The position numbers and the translations under genes were made by a program. The notes under the pieces are model-generated. The model was not told the origin of the DNA, searched no databases, and worked only from the letters and a program-made list of their open reading frames with translations. Shown piece by piece: positions 1 to 11,305 of a stretch of DNA of 64,000 nt. The DNA lies in contig NC_018012.1 of the NCBI RefSeq assembly GCF_000227745.2, positions 2,526,501-2,590,500 on the forward strand, written 5' to 3'. This DNA is from Thiocystis violascens DSM 198. GTDB lineage: Bacteria > Pseudomonadota > Gammaproteobacteria > Chromatiales > Chromatiaceae. Each line of letters begins with the position of its first letter. Within the stretch, counting starts at the first letter, position 1.

Positions 1-612
1 GGCGATGTCAACTCCTTCGTGAAAGATACGGACCTTTTTGACGGGATGAATCCGGAAACCGAAGTTGGATGAAACATAACCGGTGCTTACCGGCCAGCTT
101 GACGGAAGCGCGCGCGCGGTCAAATCCTTGTTCACGAGGACATCTTCGAGCACGTCGAGTTTGCGCTGACGATCCTGAATCATCCCGGCAACGCCGCTCA
201 ACTCGCTGGCGATTTCCTTGATCGTGTAATCGCGGACTGGCCCCAATTCCGGACCGCCCTGGGGGGGCGGGTTTGCAAAATCGAATTCCTCGGGATCGAG
301 CCCGGACATTCCGACCAGCCTTTCTCCCAGCGCATTCAGCCTCAGCAACTCGGCCTGCATGTCGCCCAGACGAGAGGCGATTGCACCGACTGTCTGGCGC
401 GCACGGGAAGGCGAAGACTCTGCTGTATTCGTCGGTGGAAATGCGGAGGCGAATGCCGGGGCGGATCGAGGAGGATCGGCGGAGGGAAGACGATTGGCGT
501 ATTGTCCGATCAACCATCCCAACCCAGCGCCCGCGCAGACAAAGGATAAAATAGCCAAAAGCACGACAACGGCCTGTCCGCGAGCGTTTTTTCTTCGATC
601 GTGGTGGTACAT
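1..612 (-). CDS. M23 (LytM-type) peptidase, C-terminus beyond window
   Basis: The frame is open for 204 codons from the ATG at 610-612 to the left edge, so the protein is cut by the window. Residues about 13-35 are a hydrophobic anchor (VVVLLAILSFVCAGAG), followed by a linker with helical character, and from about residue 180 by the start of a LytM fold: SNFGFRIHP and then FHEGVDIA, whose His198 and Asp202 match the first two zinc ligands of M23 peptidases. Such enzymes cut peptidoglycan peptide cross-links in the periplasm, or act as activators when degenerate; the remaining ligands are not visible here. It is divergent from the dciA-like gene. In Pseudomonas an M23 gene also sits beside dciA and lpxC, which supports the assignment. 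Confidence 0.85.
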   Translation of the reverse strand, partial: MYHHDRRKNARGQAVVVLLAILSFVCAGAGLGWLIGQYANRLPSADPPRSAPAFASAFPPTNTAESSPSRARQTVGAIASRLGDMQAELLRLNALGERLVGMSGLDPEEFDFANPPPQGGPELGPVRDYTIKEIASELSGVAGMIQDRQRKLDVLEDVLVNKDLTARALPSSWPVSTGYVSSNFGFRIHPVKKVRIFHEGVDIA

Positions 613-719
613 CGTTTCTCTCTGCTTCAGGTCTTCAAGGAACAATGCTCGTCAATGGCTCGCCAATCGGCCAGTCAGATCACGTCTGCCGATGCGCGGC
701 CGACACGAACACAACACCA

Positions 720-1181
720 ATGAACATCACACTTTTTCATATCCGCGATCTGTTGCAAAACAACAGCTCCGCGCGCGATCTGCTCGAACGGCGAGCAAGG
801 GAGATTGCGCTGCTTGAATACGTGCGCTCCCGATTGCCTGAACCGATGCAAGCGCACTGCCTGGATGTCGGTGTCGAGGGAACGCGGTTAACGCTCTATT
901 TCGATTCCCCAGCCTGGACGACGCGCGCGCGCTTTCTGGCCGAGGACATCGTTCGCTCGTTAAAAACGCGGGAAATAACCGAAACCCACATTCAAGTCCG
1001 CCTGGCTCGCGACGAGACAAGCCGCCCACACCAACCCCGGATGCCGACGCCCAGACTGTCGAGCGGCACAATCAAGCATCTGCTCGAAGCAGCGGACACC
1101 ATACAGGATCCGGACTTACGGCGCGCGCTGAAGAACCTCGCGAACAGACATGCGCCCCCGGGACATATCGAAGCAGACTAA
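720..1181 (+). CDS. dciA: DUF721 / DciA-like protein
   Basis: A 153-residue DUF721 protein. The N-terminal half (about residues 5-90) has the KH-like pattern of the family, with a leading amphipathic helix, a central [21 protein letters not shown] strand block and the [12 protein letters not shown] helix. The C-terminal half is basic and probably flexible. DciA loads or stimulates the replicative helicase DnaB in bacteria that lack DnaC. The position next to lpxC and an M23 peptidase is the one dciA has in Pseudomonas. The start at 720 was chosen because the longer frame to 645 adds residues unlike the family. Its stop overlaps the end of the convergent lpxC by 4 bp. Function is inferred from family and synteny. 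Confidence 0.8.
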   Translation: MNITLFHIRDLLQNNSSARDLLERRAREIALLEYVRSRLPEPMQAHCLDVGVEGTRLTLYFDSPAWTTRARFLAEDIVRSLKTREITETHIQVRLARDETSRPHQPRMPTPRLSSGTIKHLLEAADTIQDPDLRRALKNLANRHAPPGHIEAD

Positions 1182-2089
1182 ACAGCCGCAATCGGCTGCG
1201 CGTAGCAGATCGGCGCTGTCGCCGAATCCTCGAAGACCACCTCCTCCCAGGCCGCTTCGTCGGCGACCAGCGCGCGCAACAGCGCGTTGTTCAGGGCATG
1301 CCCGGATTTGTGCGCGGTGAAGGCGCCGATCAGGGTGTGCCCAAGCAGATAGAGATCGCCAATGGCGTCGAGGATCTTGTGTTTGACGAACTCGTCCTCG
1401 AAACGCAACCCTTCCTCGTTCAGGACGCGATACTCATCCACCACGACTGCGTTATCCAGGCTACCGCCCAAGGCCAGGTTATGCTGACGCAACGCTTCGA
1501 TCTCGCGCAAAAAACCGAAGGTTCGCGCGCGACTCACCTCGCGCACGAAGGACGAGGTGGAGAAATCCACCGTGGCGCGATTCGCGCGGGCGTTGAACGC
1601 CGGATGGTCGAAGTCGATCGAAAAATCGACCTTAAATCCATCGTAAGGCGTGAACCGCGCGACCTTATCGCCATCGCGAACCTCGACCTGGCGCTTGATC
1701 CGAATGAATCGCTTGGGGCGATTCTGCTCCAGGACGCCCGCCGTCTGAAGTAGAAAGACGAACGGCGCGGCGCTCCCGTCCATGATTGGCACCTCGGCGG
1801 CCCCAACGTCCACGCAGGCGTTATCGATCCCCAGCCCCGCAAAAGCGGAGAGCAGATGCTCGACCGTCGAGACTTTCACGTCACCGCTCGCCAGCGTCGT
1901 GGACAGACGCGTATCGGTCACATTGAACGGCGTCGCCTTGATTTCCACCGGCCGATCAAGATCCACGCGCCGGAACCGAATACCGGAGTCGGGCGCGGCG
2001 GGCCGAAGCGTCAACTCGATTTTTTCGCCCGTATGCAAACCGATCCCGGTCGCACGGATCACATTTTTCAAGGTACGTTGCCTGAGCAT
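1178..2089 (-). CDS. lpxC: UDP-3-O-acyl-N-acetylglucosamine deacetylase
   Basis: LpxC, 303 residues, the usual length. It removes the acetyl group from UDP-3-O-acyl-GlcNAc, the committed step of lipid A synthesis, in the cytosol. The start [21 protein letters not shown] is typical, and the zinc site is present: the His of STVEHLLSA and the HKILDAIGD motif supply ligands. It lies 241 bp downstream of ftsZ, as the last minus-strand gene of the dcw block, the standard gammaproteobacterial place. The intergenic gap is long enough for its own promoter, but no convincing hexamer pair was seen. Confidence 0.97.
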   Translation of the reverse strand: MLRQRTLKNVIRATGIGLHTGEKIELTLRPAAPDSGIRFRRVDLDRPVEIKATPFNVTDTRLSTTLASGDVKVSTVEHLLSAFAGLGIDNACVDVGAAEVPIMDGSAAPFVFLLQTAGVLEQNRPKRFIRIKRQVEVRDGDKVARFTPYDGFKVDFSIDFDHPAFNARANRATVDFSTSSFVREVSRARTFGFLREIEALRQHNLALGGSLDNAVVVDEYRVLNEEGLRFEDEFVKHKILDAIGDLYLLGHTLIGAFTAHKSGHALNNALLRALVADEAAWEEVVFEDSATAPICYAQPIAAV

Positions 2090-2330
2090 CGGTCGGATCT
2101 CCCATCGCGGTCCACGGCGGCTGACGGCTTCTTGCTCATGGACAGAAGCGCTTGAACCAACCCTTCCTGTTAGTTCAACCGCTCTTGCCTGCTCGCCATC
2201 GCGTTACGCGCTCCACACTGGAGCGCTTTACCGCTAGCTTAGGGTTTTCCCGAACCTATTTCAAGTTTAATGTTGGATGCAACAGAATCCCTTTGTTTTT
2301 ATTGGCCTTCAACAAGAGGGAAACCCCTGA

Positions 2331-3503
2331 TCAGTCGGCCTGACGACGCAGAAACGCCGGGATGTCCAGATAGTCCATATCCTTTTCGTCAACCGCTTCA
2401 GCCACAGCCAATCCACCCGCTTTCCGATAGATCGCCGGGCGACGCTCCATTTCCCGATAGTCCGGCTGACCATCGCTCAAGTCGCCTCCGGAGACCAGTC
2501 GAATCGAGGCTTCCCCGCCCGCGCGTTTATTGGTGACGGCAGCGCGGCGTTCGCCCAGTCCAGTCGCCACGACGGTCACGCGCAGTTCGTCCTCCAACTC
2601 CATATCGACGACCGTGCCCACCACGACCGTCGCCTCGTCGTCGGCAAAGTCGCGCACCGTGTTGCCCACCTCGTCGAACTCGCCGATGGTCAGGCTCGGA
2701 CCCGCCGTGATATTGACCAGAATGCCCTTCGCCCCGGCGAGATCGATATCTTCCAGCAGCGGGCTCTTGATGGCGGCCTCGGCGGCCTCGCGAGCGCGAT
2801 TCGCACCCCGCGCGGAGCCAGTCCCCATCATGGCGACCCCCATGTTGGACATCACCGTCTTGACGTCGGCGAAGTCGACGTTGATCAGTCCGCGGCAGGT
2901 GATGAGTTCGGCGATGCCCTGGGTCGCATTGAGCAGGACATCGTTCGCCGCCTTGAAGGCGTCGAGCAGGCTCATGTCCTTGCCAAGCACGGCCAGCAGC
3001 TTTTCGTTGGGGATGGTGATCAGCGAGTCGACCGACTTGGCGAGCTCGGCAATCCCTTCCTCGGCAATCCGCCGCCGCTTGGCGCCCTCGAACGGAAACG
3101 GCTTGGTCACCACGGCCACGGTCAGGATCCCGAGTTCCTTTGCCACCTGGGCCACCACTGGCGCCGCGCCCGTCCCGGTGCCGCCGCCCATGCCGGCGGT
3201 GATGAACACCATATCCGCGCCTTCGAGCGCGTCCTGAATGCGATCGCGATCCTCGATCGCCGAATGCCGACCCACCTCGGGGTCCGCCCCGGCTCCCAGC
3301 CCTTTGGTGATGCCCGCGCCCAATTGCAGGATCGTCTTGACGTTGGAGCTTTTCAGCGCCTGGGCATCGGTGTTGGCGCAGATGAAATCCACGCCCTCGA
3401 TGGTCGAGGCCAACATATGATTGACCGCGTTGTTGCCGCCGCCGCCGACGCCGATGACCTTGATGACGGCATTCTGACTATGGGTATCCATGAGCTCGAA
3501 CAT
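2331..3503 (-). CDS. ftsZ: Cell division GTPase FtsZ
   Basis: FtsZ, 390 residues. It polymerises with GTP at mid-cell to form the Z-ring. The GTP-binding signature [13 protein letters not shown] is intact, the N-terminal [15 protein letters not shown] motif is present, and the protein ends in a conserved tail [15 protein letters not shown] that binds FtsA and ZipA. The frame is open further upstream to 3572, but the ATG at 3501-3503 has a GGGAGA ribosome-binding site 8 nt away and gives a normal N-terminus, so it was chosen. It is separated from ftsA by 168 bp. Confidence 0.97.
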   Translation of the reverse strand: MFELMDTHSQNAVIKVIGVGGGGNNAVNHMLASTIEGVDFICANTDAQALKSSNVKTILQLGAGITKGLGAGADPEVGRHSAIEDRDRIQDALEGADMVFITAGMGGGTGTGAAPVVAQVAKELGILTVAVVTKPFPFEGAKRRRIAEEGIAELAKSVDSLITIPNEKLLAVLGKDMSLLDAFKAANDVLLNATQGIAELITCRGLINVDFADVKTVMSNMGVAMMGTGSARGANRAREAAEAAIKSPLLEDIDLAGAKGILVNITAGPSLTIGEFDEVGNTVRDFADDEATVVVGTVVDMELEDELRVTVVATGLGERRAAVTNKRAGGEASIRLVSGGDLSDGQPDYREMERRPAIYRKAGGLAVAEAVDEKDMDYLDIPAFLRRQAD

Positions 3504-3671
3504 TGATCTGTCTCCCGATATGAAGAACGTTTTAGCAATACCTGAAACCTCGTTCAGCCGCGCGCCACGCACGCGACCACCCCCCGAAATGACCGGCAGG
3601 CCAGAAACCCGCCGATCCGAGACCGCAGGCCGCGGTCCATCTACCCTTGGGGTCGGACAGCCAACCCCCTG

Positions 3672-4907
3672 CTAAAAATTGCCCTGGAACCAACTGCGCA
3701 TGCGCGACCAGGTTCCCTTGAGGCCGAGATTCTCGGACATCTCGGGGCCGCGCGCATAGCGATGCTGGCGCGCGTACATCAATAACCCCACGCCCGTGGA
3801 GTGGATCGGATTGTTCACGACCTCGTCCATGCCGATCACATGCTGCGGCAACCCCAGGCGTACCGGCATGTGGAAGACCTCCTCGGCCAGATCGATCAGA
3901 CCCTGCATCTTCGCGCTGCCGCCGGTCAGCACCACCCCGCCCGCGACCAGATCCTCGAAACCGCTGCGGCGCAACTCGTTATGCAGCAACGTCAATAGCT
4001 CCTCGTAGCGTGGCTCGACCACCTCGGCCAGGGTCTGGCGCGACAGCCGCCGTGGCGGGCGGTCGCCGATACTGGGTACCTCGATGGTCTCGCTATTCCC
4101 GGCGAGTTGAGTCAGGGCGCAGGCGTGCTGGATCTTGATCAATTCGGCATATTGCGTCGGCGTGCGCAGCGCCACCGCAATGTCGTTGGTGACCTGATCG
4201 CCCGCGATCGGGATCACCGCCGTATGCCGGATGGCACCATCGGTAAAAACCGCCAGATCCGTGGTGCCGCCGCCGATGTCGACGACGCAGACCCCGAGTT
4301 CCTTCTCGTCCTCGCTGAGCACCGCGTAACTGGAACTCAACTGGGCGAGCACCAGATCGTCGACTTCCAACCCGCAGCGCCGGATGCATTTGATGATGTT
4401 CTGGGCCGCGCTGACCGCGCCGGTCACCATGTGCACCCGCGCCTCCAGGCGCACGCCGCACATCCCGATGGGTTCGCGGATGCCCTCCTGATTGTCGATG
4501 ATGAATTCCTGCGGCAGGATGTGCAGGATCTTCTGGTCCGCCGGAATCGCCACCGCCCGCGCCGCGTCGATCACGCGATCCACGTCGGCCTGCGAGACCT
4601 CGACCTCCTTGATCGCGGTGATCCCGTGCGAATTGAGGCTGCGCACATGGCTGCCGGCGATCCCGGCATGGACCGAATTGATCTCGCAACCGGCCATCAA
4701 CTCCGCTTCCTCGACCGCGCGCTGGATCGACTGGACGGTGGATTCGATATCCACCACCACGCCCTTTTTCAGACCCCGCGACGGATGGATACCGATGCCG
4801 ATGATCTCGATCTGATCGTCGTCCTTGAGCTCGCCCACCAGACAGGCGATCTTCGAGGTGCCGATATCCAGTCCAACCAACAGATTTTTGTCGTTACGTC
4901 GCGACAT
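3672..4907 (-). CDS. ftsA: Cell division protein FtsA
   Basis: FtsA, 411 residues, actin-like ATPase that tethers FtsZ to the membrane. Visible motifs are LLVGLDIGTSKIACLVGEL (phosphate 1), VCVVDIGGGTTDLAVF (phosphate 2) and VVLTGGSAKMQGL (adenosine). The C-terminal GTWSRMRSWFQGNF is the amphipathic membrane-targeting helix. It starts 4 nt after the ftsQ stop, so both are clearly co-transcribed. Confidence 0.97.
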   Translation of the reverse strand: MSRRNDKNLLVGLDIGTSKIACLVGELKDDDQIEIIGIGIHPSRGLKKGVVVDIESTVQSIQRAVEEAELMAGCEINSVHAGIAGSHVRSLNSHGITAIKEVEVSQADVDRVIDAARAVAIPADQKILHILPQEFIIDNQEGIREPIGMCGVRLEARVHMVTGAVSAAQNIIKCIRRCGLEVDDLVLAQLSSSYAVLSEDEKELGVCVVDIGGGTTDLAVFTDGAIRHTAVIPIAGDQVTNDIAVALRTPTQYAELIKIQHACALTQLAGNSETIEVPSIGDRPPRRLSRQTLAEVVEPRYEELLTLLHNELRRSGFEDLVAGGVVLTGGSAKMQGLIDLAEEVFHMPVRLGLPQHVIGMDEVVNNPIHSTGVGLLMYARQHRYARGPEMSENLGLKGTWSRMRSWFQGNF

Positions 4908-4911
4908 CCAG

Positions 4912-5703
4912 TTATCCTCGATTGCCGGATCGCTTGGAGCGACCCGTGTTCGCGGGGACCGGCGACTCCGCGCTCGGCGCCCATTTCACGGCGAAACCGT
5001 TGCTGTAACGCAGGTCCACCTCCAACGGTTGACCCGCCGCCTCAAGTTGCGGCGCACTGGCGATGAAGCGCGCGAGACGTTCCTCGATGGCGCCGGTGCC
5101 CAGTCGCAGTTCGGTGCCCATGACCAACTCAAGACGCCAGTCGCCGCGGGGATCGAGCGTGAGAACCTGAATCAGGTGCCCCGCCAGCATCAGATCTTCC
5201 CGCCATTTCAGATACTGCCTGACCACCTCGGGCGCCCGGCTGTCGTCGCCTTCGAGCACCGGCAGACCGGCGGGAATCGTTCCGGTCCCTGGATGGAAGA
5301 CGACCCCCTCGGCGGTCACCAGGCGATCGGCGTTCCAGCGGGCAAGCGGTCGATGTTCCTCGACCCGCACCTGCAGCCGATCCGGCCAGACCCGCCGCAG
5401 ACTGACGCGGCCGACCCAGGCAAGTTCCTCGGCCGCGCTCTTGAGATCGACGAGGTCGGCGGTCAGGATCCCGCCACGCAGCCGTTCGCCGATGGTTTTC
5501 TCCAGCAAGCGTGACGAATGATGATGGAGTTCGCCCTCCACCTCGATCACGCGGATCGGCAACAGACGCGGTTCCCAGTAACCGAACAGCCAGACAGCCG
5601 CGACCATGGCGCACAACAACGCCAACCCGAGGAAGGCGCGCAGACGCGAACGCGGCGGCGGCCCGCTCGGCGCTGGGACGCTGTCGGGCGTCGACTCAGC
5701 CAC
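4912..5703 (-). CDS. ftsQ: Cell division protein FtsQ
   Basis: FtsQ, 263 residues, bitopic divisome protein linking early and late division proteins. A proline-rich cytoplasmic start is followed by one membrane helix (about residues 24-43, [19 protein letters not shown]), then a POTRA domain ([20 protein letters not shown]) and the FtsQ domain with [24 protein letters not shown]. The start overlaps the ddlB stop by 8 bp. The C-terminus is basic ([10 protein letters not shown]). Confidence 0.95.
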   Translation of the reverse strand: MAESTPDSVPAPSGPPPRSRLRAFLGLALLCAMVAAVWLFGYWEPRLLPIRVIEVEGELHHHSSRLLEKTIGERLRGGILTADLVDLKSAAEELAWVGRVSLRRVWPDRLQVRVEEHRPLARWNADRLVTAEGVVFHPGTGTIPAGLPVLEGDDSRAPEVVRQYLKWREDLMLAGHLIQVLTLDPRGDWRLELVMGTELRLGTGAIEERLARFIASAPQLEAAGQPLEVDLRYSNGFAVKWAPSAESPVPANTGRSKRSGNRG

Positions 5704-6652
5704 GACTCAGACTCGTGTCCAGAATGCGCAGCGCCAGGGCGTCGAAATCGATCCCGGCGGCGCGCGCGGCCATGGGCACCAGGCTATGGTCGGTCATGCC
5801 CGGCACGGTATTGATCTCCAGCAAAAAGGGTCGGCCAGTCCCGTCCAGCATCAGATCGACCCGGCCCCAGCCGCTGGCCCCGACCGCCTCGAAGGCGTCC
5901 AGGGACAGTTGCCGCAGTCTGGACTCCGCCGTCGCGTCGAGACCGCACGGGCAATGGTAGAGGGTGCTGTTAGCCTGATATTTCGCCTCGAAATCGTAAA
6001 AGGCATTCGGCGTCTCCAGCCGGATCAGGGGCAATGCCTCCCGGCCCAGAATGGCGCAGGTGTATTCGGCACCCTGGATCCAGCGCTCGGCGAGTACCAG
6101 ATCATCGAATTCGGAGGCGCTCCGCCAGGCCTGTTCGAGCGCGTCGACCGTCTCCACGCGCGCCATGCCGATGCTCGACCCTTCGTGAACCGGCTTGATC
6201 ATGAGCGGAAATCCGAGCGCCGCCGCCGCGGGCAGATCCGCCTCGCCGCGCAGCAGGACGGACTCCGCCGTCGGCAGCCCGCAACCCGCCCAGGCCAGCT
6301 TACAGCGGTATTTATCCATTCCCAGCGCCGAACCGAGCACGCCGGAGCCCGTATAGGGAAGCCCCATGGTTTCCAGCGCGCCCTGAATCTGACCGTCCTC
6401 GCCGCCGCGCCCGTGCAGCACGATGAAGGCGCGGTCGTAGCCGCCCGCGCGCAATTGCGCCAGCACGGTGGCGTCCGGATCCAGCGGATGGGCGTCAACC
6501 CCCTGCCGCTGCAACGCCGCGAGGACCGCGCGACCGCTCTTGAGCGAAATCTCGCGCTCCGCCGCGCGCCCGCCGAGGAGCACCGCGACCTTGCCGAAGG
6601 CGCGAATCCGGTCGGTTGTCGCGGCCGCGGATGGGGTCGTCTCGATGGTCAT
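5696..6652 (-). CDS. ddlB: D-alanine--D-alanine ligase
   Basis: DdlB, 318 residues, ATP-grasp ligase making D-Ala-D-Ala for the peptidoglycan precursor. [21 protein letters not shown] at the N-terminus, the EGSSIGM loop, and the ending [20 protein letters not shown] with magnesium-binding Glu and Asn are all in place. The ATGA overlap with the murB stop and the overlap with ftsQ place it inside the operon. Confidence 0.97.
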   Translation of the reverse strand: MTIETTPSAAATTDRIRAFGKVAVLLGGRAAEREISLKSGRAVLAALQRQGVDAHPLDPDATVLAQLRAGGYDRAFIVLHGRGGEDGQIQGALETMGLPYTGSGVLGSALGMDKYRCKLAWAGCGLPTAESVLLRGEADLPAAAALGFPLMIKPVHEGSSIGMARVETVDALEQAWRSASEFDDLVLAERWIQGAEYTCAILGREALPLIRLETPNAFYDFEAKYQANSTLYHCPCGLDATAESRLRQLSLDAFEAVGASGWGRVDLMLDGTGRPFLLEINTVPGMTDHSLVPMAARAAGIDFDALALRILDTSLSRG

Positions 6653-7548
6653 GGACGCCCTCCCGCGACGCGACGCACCTCGGTAATCAAGCTGATCCCC
6701 GTGCGATGCTCGACGACGTTCCTCACGTAATCGATCAGGCCGGCAATCTCCGTCGCCGTCGCCGTGCCGGTATTGATAATAAAATTGGCGTGTTTTTCAG
6801 ACACCTGAGCGCCTCCCATCCGATAACCTTTAAGCCCCAGCGATTCGATCAGACGTGCCGCGTGATCGCCCGGCGGATTGCGGAAGACCGAACCGCAGCT
6901 CGGCAGACCGATGGGCTGGGTCGCGGCGCGCCGGTCGAGCAATTCGCGGATGCGCGCCAGACCCGCGGCGCCGTCTCCTGGCGTCAGCTCCAGTTCGACA
7001 TCCAAAAACCACTCGCCCTCCGGCCCCTTGACCTCGCGGTACCCTGGCGTGAAATCTCCGGTGCCACGCTCCCGGATCGTCCCGGTTCGGTCGATGGTCC
7101 GCACGCGGCGCACATGGGGCCAGGTCTCGCCGCCCCAAGCGCCCGCGTTCATGGCCAGCGCGCCACCCATGGTGCCGGGAATACCGGCCAGAAATTCGAC
7201 GCCGACCAGATCGAGCCGGGCGGCAAAACGCGCGAGCTTGGCGCACGCGGTCCCCGACTCGGCCCAGATGCCTGTCTCGCCACGTCGTTCAAGACCCGTC
7301 AGGCAACCCTGAGTCTGGATCACGGTACCGGCGAAGCCCTGGTCGGCGATCAGCAGATTGCTGCCAAGCCCCAGCCACAGAAGCGGCTCGTCCGGATCCA
7401 GTCGTCCCAGAAAGGCCGATAGATCCTCGGCGTCCGCCGGTCGATAGAACCGTCGCGCCGGACCGCCGACCCGCCAGCTCGTGTGTCGCGCAAGCGGCTC
7501 GTTCAGTCGCATCTCGCCGCGCGGAGATATCAAATCGGCGCTGGACAT
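6649..7548 (-). CDS. murB: UDP-N-acetylenolpyruvoylglucosamine reductase (type II-like)
   Basis: MurB, 299 residues, FAD and NADPH dependent reductase of the UDP-MurNAc pathway. The N-terminal [18 protein letters not shown], the FAD-binding [13 protein letters not shown] and [18 protein letters not shown], and the active-site stretch [21 protein letters not shown] with its Ser are seen. The length and the absence of the extra C-terminal domain of the E. coli protein fit the shorter type II enzymes. It abuts murC directly (stop at 7549, start at 7548). Confidence 0.96.
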   Translation of the reverse strand: MSSADLISPRGEMRLNEPLARHTSWRVGGPARRFYRPADAEDLSAFLGRLDPDEPLLWLGLGSNLLIADQGFAGTVIQTQGCLTGLERRGETGIWAESGTACAKLARFAARLDLVGVEFLAGIPGTMGGALAMNAGAWGGETWPHVRRVRTIDRTGTIRERGTGDFTPGYREVKGPEGEWFLDVELELTPGDGAAGLARIRELLDRRAATQPIGLPSCGSVFRNPPGDHAARLIESLGLKGYRMGGAQVSEKHANFIINTGTATATEIAGLIDYVRNVVEHRTGISLITEVRRVAGGRP

Positions 7549-8976
7549 TCAGAGCCCCCGCGCGAGCAGTTGCGGCAGCCGCGCCGCGAGGGCACCGATG
7601 TCGCCGGCGCCCGAGACCAGCACGATATCGCCATCCACGAGCAGGTTCGGCAGGAGATCGGGCACCTCGTCGACCGTCTGCGCGAAAACCGGATCGAGAT
7701 CGCCGCGTACCCGGATCGCACGGCTCAGGGCGCGTCCGTCGGCACCGGGGATGGGCGCCTCGCCCGCCGGATAGACATCGCACAACACCAGCACGTCGGC
7801 GCTGGAGAGCACCGCCACGAAATCCTCGAACTGTTCCTGGGTCCGGCTGTACCGATGCGGCTGAAAGACCAGCACCAGACGCCGGCCCAGCCAACCGGCC
7901 CGCGCCGCTTCCAGGGTGGCGGCCAGTTCGCGCGGATGATGGCCGTAATCGTCCACCAGCAGCAGGTTGCGGCCCTGCGCGTCGGTGATTTCGTTGACCA
8001 CGAACCGCCGTCCGACCCCCTCGAATCCGGCGAGCGCGCGGCTGATCGCCTCTTCGTCGACTCCAAGCTCCAGCGCCACGCAGATCGCGGCCAGCGCGTT
8101 CAGCACATTGTGCCGGCCGGGCAGGTTGAGCGTGACCCGCAAGGGACGCCGAAGATCGGCGCAATGGACCAGAAAGGAGGTGTACATGCCCTCATGATGC
8201 AGATCGGTCGCCCGCACGTCGGCCTCGGGCCGGGTGCCATAGGTCCGCACCGAGCGCGGCACCATGGGAATCAGCGACCGGACCTCGTCGTCGTCGAGAC
8301 AGAGCACCGCCAGCCCATAAAACGGGAGATGGTGCAGGAACTCCATGAAGGTACCGCGCAGACGGTTGAAGTCGTTGCCGTAGGTACTCATGTGATCGGC
8401 ATCGATATTGGTGACGATCGAGATCATGGGCTGGAGATAGAGAAAGGAGGCATCGCTCTCGTCGGCCTCGGCCACCAGATATTTGGTCGTGCCCAGCTTG
8501 GCATTGGCCCCAGCGCTATTGAGCCGCCCGCCGATGACGAAGGTGGGATCGAGACCGCCCTCGGCGAGGATGCTCGCCACCAGACTGGTGGTGGTGGTCT
8601 TGCCGTGGGTGCCGGCCACCGCGACGCCATAGTAGAAGCGCATGAGTTCGGCCAGCATCTCGGCGCGACGCACGATCGGAATGCGCGCGGCGCGGGCAGC
8701 CTGAATCTCGGGATTGGCTTCATCGATCGCGGTGGAGACCACTACGGCGTCGGCGTCGGCGACCTGCTCCGCCCGATGGCCGATGAAGACCTCGATCCCA
8801 AGCCCGCGCAGTCGGCGCGTCGTCTCGCTCTCGCGCAGGTCCGATCCGGCCACCTCGTAGCCCAGATTCGCCACGAGTTCCGCGATTCCGCTCATGCCGG
8901 AACCGCCGATACCGATGAAATGGAGTCGACGCACCCGCCCCATGCGGGCCGCCGTATGCTGAAGATGGGCGTTCAT
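7549..8976 (-). CDS. murC: UDP-N-acetylmuramate--L-alanine ligase
   Basis: MurC, 475 residues, adds L-Ala to UDP-MurNAc. It has the N-terminal Rossmann motif [15 protein letters not shown], the P-loop [17 protein letters not shown], the central [12 protein letters not shown] and the C-terminal DDYGHHPRE typical of MurC. Its start overlaps the murG stop by 4 bp. Confidence 0.97.
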   Translation of the reverse strand: MNAHLQHTAARMGRVRRLHFIGIGGSGMSGIAELVANLGYEVAGSDLRESETTRRLRGLGIEVFIGHRAEQVADADAVVVSTAIDEANPEIQAARAARIPIVRRAEMLAELMRFYYGVAVAGTHGKTTTTSLVASILAEGGLDPTFVIGGRLNSAGANAKLGTTKYLVAEADESDASFLYLQPMISIVTNIDADHMSTYGNDFNRLRGTFMEFLHHLPFYGLAVLCLDDDEVRSLIPMVPRSVRTYGTRPEADVRATDLHHEGMYTSFLVHCADLRRPLRVTLNLPGRHNVLNALAAICVALELGVDEEAISRALAGFEGVGRRFVVNEITDAQGRNLLLVDDYGHHPRELAATLEAARAGWLGRRLVLVFQPHRYSRTQEQFEDFVAVLSSADVLVLCDVYPAGEAPIPGADGRALSRAIRVRGDLDPVFAQTVDEVPDLLPNLLVDGDIVLVSGAGDIGALAARLPQLLARGL

Positions 8977-10076
8977 GGCGTCATGGCTCCTAGGGTTTCG
9001 CCCCGCGCAAGCGCCAGGCAGTCGGCAGCGATTCGCGCCGCGGCATCGGATTGCGCAAGACCGCGCGCGCGCTCGGCCATGGCCAGCAGACGCGCGCGAT
9101 CGCCAAGCAGTTCGGTCAGCAGCGTCGTCAAACCGCCCTGGTCCAGATCGCGCTGGATGACCAGACGCGCCGCCCCGGCATCGGCCAGATAGCGGGCGTT
9201 GCCGGTCTGATGGTCATCGACCGCGAAGGGATAGGGCACCAGCACCGACGCCACCCCGGCGGCGGCCAGTTCGGACACCGTCAAGGCGCCGGCCCGGCAC
9301 ACGACCAGATCGGCCCAAGCGTAAGCCTCCGCCATGTCGCGGATGAAGGACATGACCTCGGCCTCGACACCGGCCAGACGATAGGCATTGCGAGCGGTCT
9401 CCAGGGTGAGTTCGCCCGCCTGATGGCGCACCTCGGGGCGCGCGTCCGCCGGCATCGCCGCCAGCGCGGCGGGCAGCGTTTCGTTCAGAACCCGAGCCCC
9501 CAGCGAACCGCCCAGCACCAACAGATGCAACGCGCCGGAACGCTCGCTCAATCGCTCGCGCGGCGGCGGCATTCCGAGAATCGCCTGACGCACCGGATTC
9601 CCCACCGCCACCGCGCCACGCCCGTGCGGGAAACTCCCCGGGAAGGCCTCGAAGACGGCCGTGGCGACCCGCGCCAGCCATTGATTGGTCATGCCGGGGA
9701 CAAAATTCTGTTCATGGATCACCAACGGCAACCCCATCGCGCGCGCCGCCAGACCGCCCGGCCCCGAGGCGAATCCGCCCATGCCGAGCACCAGCGAAGG
9801 CCGCCGCCGCCGCAGGATGGCGCGCGCCTGCCAGAGCGCGCCTGCCAGTCGGAAGGGCGCGCGCAGCCGTTGACCGAGCCCCTTGCCGCGCAACCCCTCG
9901 ATGCGGATCCATTCGATCTCGAAGCCATGCTCCGGAACCAACCGCGACTCCATCCCCTGGCGCGTGCCGATCCAGAAGACCTCCGCACCGCTCGCACGCA
10001 GACACTCGGCGACCGCAAGCGCCGGAAACACATGACCGCCGGTACCGCCGGCCATGACGCCTATGCACGTGCCCAT
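8973..10076 (-). CDS. murG: UDP-GlcNAc:undecaprenyl-pyrophosphoryl-MurNAc-pentapeptide transferase
   Basis: MurG, 367 residues, peripheral inner-membrane glycosyltransferase converting lipid I to lipid II. The glycine-rich [17 protein letters not shown] at the N-terminus and the C-terminal [26 protein letters not shown] are diagnostic. The frame stays open far upstream through ftsW, but that part is an out-of-frame read of ftsW. The ATG at 10074-10076 gives the family N-terminus and overlaps the ftsW end by 16 bp. Confidence 0.97.
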   Translation of the reverse strand: MGTCIGVMAGGTGGHVFPALAVAECLRASGAEVFWIGTRQGMESRLVPEHGFEIEWIRIEGLRGKGLGQRLRAPFRLAGALWQARAILRRRRPSLVLGMGGFASGPGGLAARAMGLPLVIHEQNFVPGMTNQWLARVATAVFEAFPGSFPHGRGAVAVGNPVRQAILGMPPPRERLSERSGALHLLVLGGSLGARVLNETLPAALAAMPADARPEVRHQAGELTLETARNAYRLAGVEAEVMSFIRDMAEAYAWADLVVCRAGALTVSELAAAGVASVLVPYPFAVDDHQTGNARYLADAGAARLVIQRDLDQGGLTTLLTELLGDRARLLAMAERARGLAQSDAAARIAADCLALARGETLGAMTP

Positions 10077-11305
10077 GGCGAGCCTCCTTCGACTCCGCTT
10101 CTCGCGCCCGGGGAAGCCGACGTGGTGGGCCGGCGCCTGGGCCCGGCATCCGACTCCAGTTGACGCATGGTAAGATCGATGCGCAAGAGGATGGCGACCG
10201 CCATGCAGCCAACGATCAGGCTGTTGCTGCCATAACTCAGGAAGGGCAGGGTCAGCCCCTTGGTGGGCAGGAAACCCACGTTGACGCCGAGGTTGACGAA
10301 GGCTTGCAGACCGAGCCACAGCGCGATGCCCTGGGCCACGTAGGCCGCGAACGGCTGCTCCGCCGCCTCGGCGCGGGCGCCGATCGAGAAGGCGCGCCAG
10401 CAGAGAAAGGCGAAGGCCGCGATCAGCGCCAGGATGCCGACCAAACCGAACTCCTCGCCGATCACCGAGGCCAAAAAATCGGTGTGAGCCTCCGGCAAAA
10501 AGAACTGTTTCTGGATCCCGTTGCCGAGCCCTACCCCCAGCCATTCGCCACGCCCGAAGGCGATGAGCGCCTGACTGAGCTGATACCCCGTGTTGAAGGG
10601 ATCCTGCCAGGGATCCAGGAAGGAGATGACGCGCTGCATCCGATAGGGCGACAGGAAGACCAGCGCCACCAGTCCCACCGCGACCACCCCAATCAGAAAC
10701 GCGAACGGGAGGAGGCTGACCCCGCCCAGGAACAGCAAACCCATCACGGTCGCCAGCATGACCGCCGTGGTCCCAAAGTCCGGCTGCATCAGAATCAGCG
10801 CCGCCGCGATCCCGATCAGGATCATGGGTCGGATGAAGCCAGACAACCGATTGGCGACGGCATCCGCGTGGCGCACCAGATAGCCGGCGACATAGACGAT
10901 CGCGAACAGTTTGACGAATTCGGAGGGTTGAAGATTCAGCGGCCCAAGCGGGATCCAGCGCGTCGCGCCATTGACCGTGCGTCCGATCCCCGGCGTCAAA
11001 ACCAGGATCAGCACCAGAACGCCCAGCAGGAACAACCAGGTTCCCGTGCGCTCCCAGCGGGCCACCGACACGTTGAAGGTCAGCAGACCCGCGGACAACG
11101 CAAGCCCCAGCGCGATCGCGTGCCGGATAGTGTAATAGAAGGGATCGTTGCAGCATTTTTCGGCGATCGACATGGACGCCGAGGAGACCATGATCAAACC
11201 GAACGCCAGCAGCCCCAGGGCACAAACCAGCAACGGATAATCCAGCGCCGGAATGCGCTCGCGCCGACGCTGGCCAGGATGAGTCGAGCGAACGGCCGCG
11301 GTCAT
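10061..11305 (-). CDS. ftsW: Peptidoglycan glycosyltransferase FtsW
   Basis: FtsW, 414 residues, SEDS-family polytopic glycosyltransferase of the divisome. About ten hydrophobic helices are visible, with the SEDS sequences NGATRWIPLGPLNLQPSEFVK and the C-terminal KGLTLPFLSYGSNSLIVGCMA. The Asp of PEAHTDFLASVIGEEFG corresponds to the catalytic region. ATGA overlap with the murD stop. Confidence 0.96.
   Translation of the reverse strand: MTAAVRSTHPGQRRRERIPALDYPLLVCALGLLAFGLIMVSSASMSIAEKCCNDPFYYTIRHAIALGLALSAGLLTFNVSVARWERTGTWLFLLGVLVLILVLTPGIGRTVNGATRWIPLGPLNLQPSEFVKLFAIVYVAGYLVRHADAVANRLSGFIRPMILIGIAAALILMQPDFGTTAVMLATVMGLLFLGGVSLLPFAFLIGVVAVGLVALVFLSPYRMQRVISFLDPWQDPFNTGYQLSQALIAFGRGEWLGVGLGNGIQKQFFLPEAHTDFLASVIGEEFGLVGILALIAAFAFLCWRAFSIGARAEAAEQPFAAYVAQGIALWLGLQAFVNLGVNVGFLPTKGLTLPFLSYGSNSLIVGCMAVAILLRIDLTMRQLESDAGPRRRPTTSASPGARSGVEGGSPWARA

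Noticed and set aside
2090..2330. Promoter for lpxC in the ftsZ-lpxC gap
   Set aside because: A TTGCAT-like hexamer exists but no acceptable -10 at the right distance, so it is not called.
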